A stretch of DNA of 64,000 nucleotides from Lepidurus packardi (lineage: Eukaryota > Arthropoda > Branchiopoda > Notostraca > Triopsidae). This document shows positions 58,701 through 64,000 of the stretch, piece after piece. The position numbers and the translations under genes are program-made. Where the stretch lies: assembly GCA_023053545.1 (NCBI GenBank), contig JAKZAN010000002.1, forward strand, positions 9,358,790 to 9,422,789, written 5' to 3'. The notes under the pieces are model-generated. The model worked only from the letters and a program-made list of their open reading frames with translations. It was not told the DNA's origin and did not search any database. The number at the start of each line of letters is the position of its first letter. The stretch's first letter is position 1.

Positions 58701-61420
58701 AAAAGCATGGTAAGTTTTGGACTTCCAAGAAAGAAAGAAACGAAGGTCACTCTTCCTTTCCCTCACGCCCAGTCATTTGCACTAAATCACAGTTGATTTA
58801 AATAAACTTATTATTTTATCCTTTTTTGATTTATTTAATACAGAAGCGGATTTTGCAAGGAGTTTACTGCTCACCATTAGCAACGACATTGGACAGATTG
58901 CGTGTCTGTATGCCATGATGCATGGCCTCAAAAAAGTCTACTTTGGTGGCTATTTTTTGCGTAATCATCCCTTGACGATGCACACGATAAGCTTCGCTAT
59001 TCGGTATTGGAGTAAAGGGGGCGTGGCTGCCTTATTCTTGCGTCATGAAGGCTATTTGGGAGCCATTGGTGCGTTTCTGAAGGGTGCTGAAGAAGGAGGT
59101 AAAAGTTTCATCTTTCTTTCATCCTTTTATTGCATACTTTCTCAAACTTGAAGCTTCGCAGTAGAAGAGGTAGCACACTTCACTTTTACATGCACTCCCT
59201 TACTCTAGCTACATCTTTTTCCATCTCCCTAGAAAGCTTTCACGTTTTCTTCGTAGCAACAAAAGCAATCTTTCTAGAGAAATCAAACAAGAGACTTCGA
59301 AGAAAGTCACCTCTTTCTAACAACGCAATGACAATAAGCAAGTTGTTCGGGACGATTGTTTCTCTTTTGTGCTTTTTTTCCTCACTCTCTCTCTCTCTCT
59401 CTCTCTCTCTCGCTCTTTAGGGGGAAAGGAGGGTTGGTAGTGGGGGTTTGTTGAGTGCTTCAGAAGCCCACTTTCTACTGAGGCTCCTCGACTTGTTCTA
59501 GGTATCATTCAAAATGGGTTTTAATACGGGCACGCGACTGGGTTCACTTTTCATTTTCACTTTTTTGTAACAGTTATAAGCGTCATGGGCAATTCTCGTT
59601 TCTGACGTTAATTTCCTTTTTTAAAAAAATCTTCATTTTTTTTTTCTTGTGGGCGCCTAGACCCAGACAAGTACTCGTGGTCAGAAAATTATGCAGGAAG
59701 TACAGGCTTGGAGCACCCCGTGTTGCCGGGGGGCGGTTCCGGACTGGAACCCGTGACGGTAGATCAACTTGAAATGGACCGGTTCTGCCAAATGCTTGTT
59801 TACTGTTCCCTGCTCTACGTACCGTCCCAGTACGTGCCCGATACAGTCGACTTGACCCAAGACGTTGAAGCAAGACATTACTGGCTGAGATGCTTTGAAG
59901 ATTCCTTGAACACTTTTGTCGCCCAAGCGGTCAAGAGTCAACCCTCAGCGGCAGATGCTCCCAATCGAGCGGACAAGTTCAAGGACAAGTACCTAGGGCG
60001 TCTGCGTCACCTTAGTCAGCATCCCTGGTACGTGATACTTTTTGTTAAATTAATTTAGGTTAAATTTTGGATAAAAATGTATCGAATATTCAGCGCATTT
60101 GGACCGTTGACGGTAAGAAGCTTGTTGGATTTGAGGGAACAATGTTTAAAAGAAGCGGATTTTCCTGATCCCTATTTACAAGTAAGGAAATTTTTATGGT
60201 TTTTGATTGTTGAAAATTTCGGGAATTACCAAGGTTGGCTTGCTTGAATTTTCTAGCAAAAACAAGCAGAGAATTCGGCAGCTTTGCTCTGTTTAGCCAC
60301 ATATTTGACTCGTTTGGATGCTCTGTCGGTGCTAAAAAGGCAGGAGGCGGTGCTTAGGGGTATTTTGGCGGGTAATGTGTTCGATTGGGGAGCGCAAGAA
60401 GCAGCTTCTTTGATGAGTGATCCTGCATTTGGTTTCGAGCAAGCAGCTAGTCGTTTACAAGGTAATTTAAAACGAATTTGTGCCTATTTTGTCGATTGTA
60501 TATTTCTTCCTTTTCTTGCATTTTGTAATCGCTTTCAGTATTTAATCTCTTTAATATTTTGTTCAGTTTAAGGCTCCCGTATACCTTAGCTCGATATTGG
60601 CGGTTAGCATGGGGAAATTCTGAACAGCTTTTTTAGAAAACCAGTGCGTTTAATGAAAAGATTCTTTAACATTAATCGTGAGCTTGCTAACAGATGACAA
60701 ACAACCCGTTCTCCGGATTTAGTGACAAACCTATGTAGTGTATCCGCCGTCGAAAATGACACTAGTGTGTTAGTTTCAAACAGCGAATTTGTCTTTTTTC
60801 AGCTAATGGAGTGAAAGAAAGTACAAGTTTTAACCTAAGCTAGCCTAACCTAACCTAATGCATTTCCAATCAAACTACCAATTTTGAACTTTTGAATTTT
60901 TTGAATTTTCATTTTTTTTCGGAGAACGTTTTTCAACAATATGACACAAATATTGTCACTTTGATCTCCTGGCTCTGAAACCGGAGAACATGTTGAACAA
61001 ACAATAAAAAAACATCAGTGCCATTTGTGACTCTTTCCCATCAATAAGCTAAGGTATACGGGAGTCTTCAGCTTAAAAATGAAAATTGAAAGTAATAGAA
61101 AGGTTTTAAATGGCATTAAGTTAAATTCAGTCTTTAATATGGAAACAGTTATTAATTCAAATTAAACGGTTGAATATATTTTTTTCAATTTTTTTTTGCT
61201 TTAATTGTTTTGTAAGCAGTATTAGTGTTTTTAACTTATGGTTTGAAAAATTGATTTTTTAGTGCGGCCATGGTTAGTGGATCATGTGGAGACTTGGCTT
61301 TCTCGACTGGCCAACGGTGAACCGTACAAGTGTGCAGCTATCTTTATCGACAATTCCGGGTTAGATATCGTCCTTGGTGTATTGCCTTTTGCCAGGGAGC
61401 TCGTTCGCTTAGGAACCAAA
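55784..61420 (+). CDS. PANK4: PANK4 (pantothenate kinase-like plus DUF89 phosphatase), 3' partial in window
   Basis: Two-domain protein: an N-terminal pantothenate-kinase fold and a C-terminal DUF89 metal-dependent phosphatase that acts on 4'-phosphopantetheine-type metabolites. Eleven exons: 55784-55892, 55995-56104, 56162-56370, 56434-56617, 56723-56815, 58538-58709, 58844-59098, 59661-60027, 60094-60181, 60257-60461, 61263-61420; 650 residues. Kinase-fold motifs: [76 protein letters not shown]89 part: [39 protein letters not shown]. The last exon ends with a good donor (GTGAGT). The final roughly 110 residues of the family were not found before 64000, so they lie beyond the window or are lost. 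An antisense gene occupies intron 56816-58537 and a TTAA MITE intron 60462-61262. Confidence 0.94.
56872..57891 (-). CDS. Nested antisense gene: predicted secreted repeat protein
   Basis: Open frame on the minus strand wholly inside a PANK4 intron. From the first ATG (57889-57891) it encodes 339 residues and begins with a signal-peptide-like stretch ([20 protein letters not shown]). The frame stays open upstream to about 58055, so an earlier exon could supply another start. Four short repeats of the form [S/D]xxVLLV.S or DEIxLLRS occur in the first half ([35 protein letters not shown]). The middle is acidic ([14 protein letters not shown]). The end carries [17 protein letters not shown], resembling the CPxG..xD..GxCR tail found on many arthropod secreted proteins of unknown function. 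Length, codon quality and layout support a real gene; function is unknown. Confidence 0.7.
   Translation of the reverse strand: MLLFNPGLLFRISPFLVVTLVSQVQLSIQDNVNVQITMTPTTEPSLVLLVASTPPTRLALTAAVLQPEPPQPDLVLLVSTSVHRPPSKLLHETSALTPRLETRASGPDEIVLLRSPDRGLNRPGFTAQDRLLGREQFIAEPDEIILLRSAPFEDRSQDTGFSITIKESESNQTVDPNADLLPAESQMRTHANLEYGEDSDWSRLTKPRSSSGISLLDLMLPNTKVWSKATKAETPKLATLLAPPALDEEESDVEDENKKDTHPMAMIPSMLMDGLTHIFQDNGKDKTKPMPARDGFGIMKPAMARIPRIQCPLGTRLDSAGSCRNIFGSRRQGQEFSSD
59384..59412. repeat. CT dinucleotide repeat in a PANK4 intron
   Basis: A run of CT units in intron 59099-59660. The rest of that intron shows nothing recognisable. Confidence 0.75.
60568..61070. mobile_element. TTAA-bounded MITE, copy 3 (PANK4 intron)
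   Basis: A 503 bp copy with TTAA at 60568-60571 and a decayed right target (TTCA, 61067-61070). It has the same GGCTCCCGTATACC / GGTATACGGGAG ends and the same interior blocks as copy 1, including CTAACCTAATGCATTTCCAAT. The decayed target and sequence divergence suggest that it is older than the other two. Confidence 0.83.
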
Positions 61421-61500
61421 GTGAGTAAAAGTTTCAGAATTTGTATTTTTTTTCCACTTTCAACGTGTTTCTTTTTTTTAATGAATTTTCGGCAATCAAA

Positions 61501-61568
61501 CACTAGTCTAAACATACAAAAGGAGACAGTGTAACACTAGTCTAAACATACAAAAGGAGACAGTGTAA
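61501..61568. repeat. Perfect 34 bp tandem duplication
   Basis: Two identical adjacent copies of a 34 bp unit (61501-61534 and 61535-61568) containing CACTAGTCTAAACATACAAA. It lies between the last visible PANK4 exon and the convergent Vps62-like gene. Identity implies a recent duplication or an assembly artefact. Confidence 0.9.
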
Positions 61569-61662
61569 CATAACACAGAACACAAACACAGTCAAAATAG
61601 GAAAATCACCCCATTACACTGCTGGAGGACAGTTTAGCACTTCTTTTGTCTTTTTTTTTTAT

Positions 61663-63970
61663 TTAGCCTAAGAAGCGGAGTCGTCGACGAGGTTTTTTCG
61701 GTTGACTCCGTTTATTATTGGGAGCACTGGCACGATTGGGATAGTCTATAGGCTGGGAACCGTACCACTGATAGGCCGGATACTGGCCAGCATGCGAATA
61801 TTCTGGCACGCCGGGCATAGCCGGGTAGGTGCGCATGCGCGTCAGGAAAGGCGGAGGCAGATCATCCGGGGCTCCTGGTCCACTAGGGCCATTACCGAGC
61901 GTGCATTCGCCAGTAATGCTTTCTAGCTCGCAGCCTTGTTTGGTATTACCCCAACGTCCGAGGAAGTTGAGCCAAGTTAACTCTCCTTCGAATCTAACGA
62001 AGGGAAATATGGGATATTGCCTTAATTATCCCAATATTTCCTATATTTTTAAAAACAAAGGACAACATATATATGTGAATTTTTAAAACTTACGGCGTAT
62101 CAGTCCATTCGACGATCTTGAGATTGTCCCATGTTCGCCAGGCAATGCCGGGTTCCGTAACGTCTTGCAAGAGCGGGAAGGGCAAGTATGTATGGACCCC
62201 AGGCCCCGCCCACAAACCGTGAGATCCGTTGGCTGCATACGCCACGGGATGGGTTCCTTCAGCAACGCTGACTATAGGCGGGTATGTGGGACTCAAATCG
62301 CGACGCCACTGACGTCGACGTTTAGGACCGGCACCCAATCTTTGTTGCTGAAATGAGGGAGAAGAACTTAGATTCGTTGTTGACAAAGGGAAGAGATGTA
62401 GGCACAAGGTTTGTTACTTTTTGACGTAGTGTTTCTCCCTTGTAAAATTCAAACTGGAATGAGGATGCGTTCCATGCATAGTACGCACCGAAACTGTGCA
62501 CTGACAAGTATAAGTCTATGGGCTCTCCATTCTGTAGAAAATTTAATCATAATTATGAAGCGAAACTCCAAGAATTGTCGCATTTTTAAATTTTCCCGTT
62601 AATGGGATGTATTTTTATCGTTATATCACTAACTCGCTTCTAGATTCAAAATTTCAACCTCTAAGGAATTACTGCAAATTAAAGGTACTCAAATTCATGC
62701 ATTTCTGACACTTCAAAGTGCTAAAATTGTGCAAATTGACCAAATTATATTATTATTTACTAAATCTATAAAATTGCACACCATTCGTAAAGGAGAGTAG
62801 CTACTAAAAACAACTCAAAAGAAATAGTACCCAAATCTAATTTCTAGTGAGGCTTTCTTTTCGTTATGCGGCAACTAGTAATTAAACTATTAAAAAAAGA
62901 ATATTATTTAAAAAAATAAGGTTTACATGACTTTGTAACGTCGCAGACGCCTTATCCATGATACCCCGACTTTGTTTACTGTTTTAAGCAAGGAAGTAAA
63001 CAGTAACCGTGGTAACCAGCGCCCAAAGCCACGCCATGACCCATCTTTGACGTCACGACCAAAAGTTTACCTGCCCATAACTCGTGAACGGTGAATCATA
63101 CTGTTTTCTTAAAAAAGAGCCTTTTTCTTTTTCCTAGAATAATGTAGATTAGGACCATCCATCAAGATAACAACATGTGATTTTGTTGGATACCTTTTAA
63201 GTATCCAGGAAAAATCTGACTTTTCCAAGATATTCTTCCAGAATTAGAAAGTGTATATTTTTAATTATTGTAAGAGTAATGTCAAGAGAGTTTAGCCTAA
63301 TTTTTTTTATGTTTAAAGTATTGCGAAACGTGTAACCTTACTTGAAAGCGCAAACTGGCATGTTCCCAATCGCCCACATGATTTCCGAACGAACCCCACG
63401 TGCCGATACAGTTACTGGCGTTACGGGGTGAGCCTGAGGCATTACTGCCACCACGTCCCCTTCGACTTCTTCGAATGCCCACGCAAACGTCCTTGCCCCT
63501 ATTGTAAGGGTAAAACGTGTGGTATGCCACATCGACGGTCTGATGAGCATCTTGGTACTCACGGACTAGTGCGTAAACAGGCACGGCCCCTGTTTCTACC
63601 CGTTGGCCCCAAAATATGGACGGGCCCAGACACGCCGGGCAAGCTATAAAAAGAAAATTGTTTTTTTCCTTGCTTGTTTTCATTGCCGTGATGCTTAAAT
63701 CCGTAAAAGATAGCAAACGGTTGTTACAAAGAACGAACCCAAAGACTCTCGTGTCTGTAAGTGCCAGTCGCGAGAAGGTTCGCCTCCGGCTAATGTACTC
63801 GGTATAGAGTAGGGCTGAAGCACGACCCCTTGGTTGTCTAATATGGAAACTCCGTCAAGGAAATAGTCCACACTGCTGGGGAAGAAAACTTCTTCCGAAT
63901 GCATCCATACTAACGGTGACCACGCCGAAACTAGTGAAGCGACTAGAAAAGATAGAAGGAACCGTATGAC
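61663..63970 (-). CDS. Vps62/DUF946-family protein, 5' partial
   Basis: Five minus-strand exons: 63970-63739, 63643-63342, 62531-62418, 62347-62094, 61993-61663; 410 residues. The first visible exon opens inside a signal-peptide-like stretch ([14 protein letters not shown]) without an ATG, so the start lies in an exon beyond 64000. Family marks of the Vps62 (DUF946) group are PLVWMHSEEVFFPSSVDYFL, TFYPYNRG, GNHVGDWEHASLRF, YLSVHSFGAYY, HPVAYAANGSHGLW and EWTDTP. The end is Pro/Arg rich and basic (KKPRRRLRFLG). The family is named for yeast Vps62; the biochemical role is unclear. The donor at 63738 (GTTCGT) was chosen by phase. Intron 62532-63341 (810 bp) holds nothing recognised. If PANK4 resumes downstream, this gene is nested in it. 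Confidence 0.85.
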
Positions 63971-64000
63971 CTAGACAATTAATTAATTAAATTGAATGAA

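Noticed and set aside
62930..63110. Palindrome-like TGTTTACTG...AAGTAAACAG in the Vps62-like intron, considered as an RNA gene
   Set aside because: No tRNA boxes, snoRNA boxes or wider stem could be drawn around it.
1..64000. CRISPR array, phage, integron or bacterial operon
   Set aside because: No regularly spaced repeats or bacterial genes; all genes are intron-containing animal genes.

Overview
This is a eukaryotic nuclear window: every gene recognised is split by GT..AG introns, many only 50-90 bp long. The proteins, a pgant9-like glycosyltransferase, TTAA-bounded repeats and a TAACC pentamer tract (the arthropod telomere type) suggest an arthropod, perhaps a crustacean or other compact-genome pancrustacean. 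Species cannot be resolved from sequence alone. All exon limits below come from reading splice sites and frame continuity by eye.

Layout, left to right: (1) 1-8773 +, the 3' two thirds of a USP9X/fat facets deubiquitinase; (2) 12222-18597 +, a polypeptide GalNAc-transferase with two pairs of alternative exons; (3) 21825-25511 +, an activin/inhibin-beta TGF-beta ligand; (4) 27075-30019 -, methylenetetrahydrofolate reductase; (5) about 30400-31985 +, a snoRNA host gene with four related box C/D snoRNA-like elements, one per intron, whose exons may also carry an 83-codon frame; (6) 32012-32770 -, BAP18; (7) 33052-34831 -, WRAP53/TCAB1; (8) 35365-46638 +, a delta/eta-type diacylglycerol kinase; (9) 48514-52438 +, SAP130; (10) 52715-55445 -, very-long-chain acyl-CoA dehydrogenase; (11) 55784-61420 +, PANK4 lacking its last roughly 110 codons inside the window; (12) 56872-57891 -, a secreted-protein-like gene nested in a PANK4 intron; (13) 61663-63970 -, a Vps62/DUF946-family protein, 5' end outside the window.

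Three gene pairs are head to head with short shared upstream regions (MTHFR/snoRNA host, WRAP53/DGK, ACADVL/PANK4). The products are mostly housekeeping (ubiquitin removal, folate and fatty-acid metabolism, CoA metabolism, chromatin, telomerase RNP assembly), with two secretory or signalling genes. BAP18 and SAP130 are both chromatin-complex subunits, and WRAP53 and the snoRNA host both belong to small-RNP biology. No operon-like logic is implied.

Mobile DNA is mostly short non-autonomous elements inside introns: three related TTAA-bounded copies (in USP9X, GALNT and PANK4), a separate TTAA foldback element in DGK, and a foldback-like repeat in MTHFR. The most unusual features are the intron-by-intron snoRNA duplication with possible coding exons, the two alternative exon pairs in the GalNAc-transferase, and the antisense gene nested in PANK4. 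No bacterial, viral or CRISPR system was seen.
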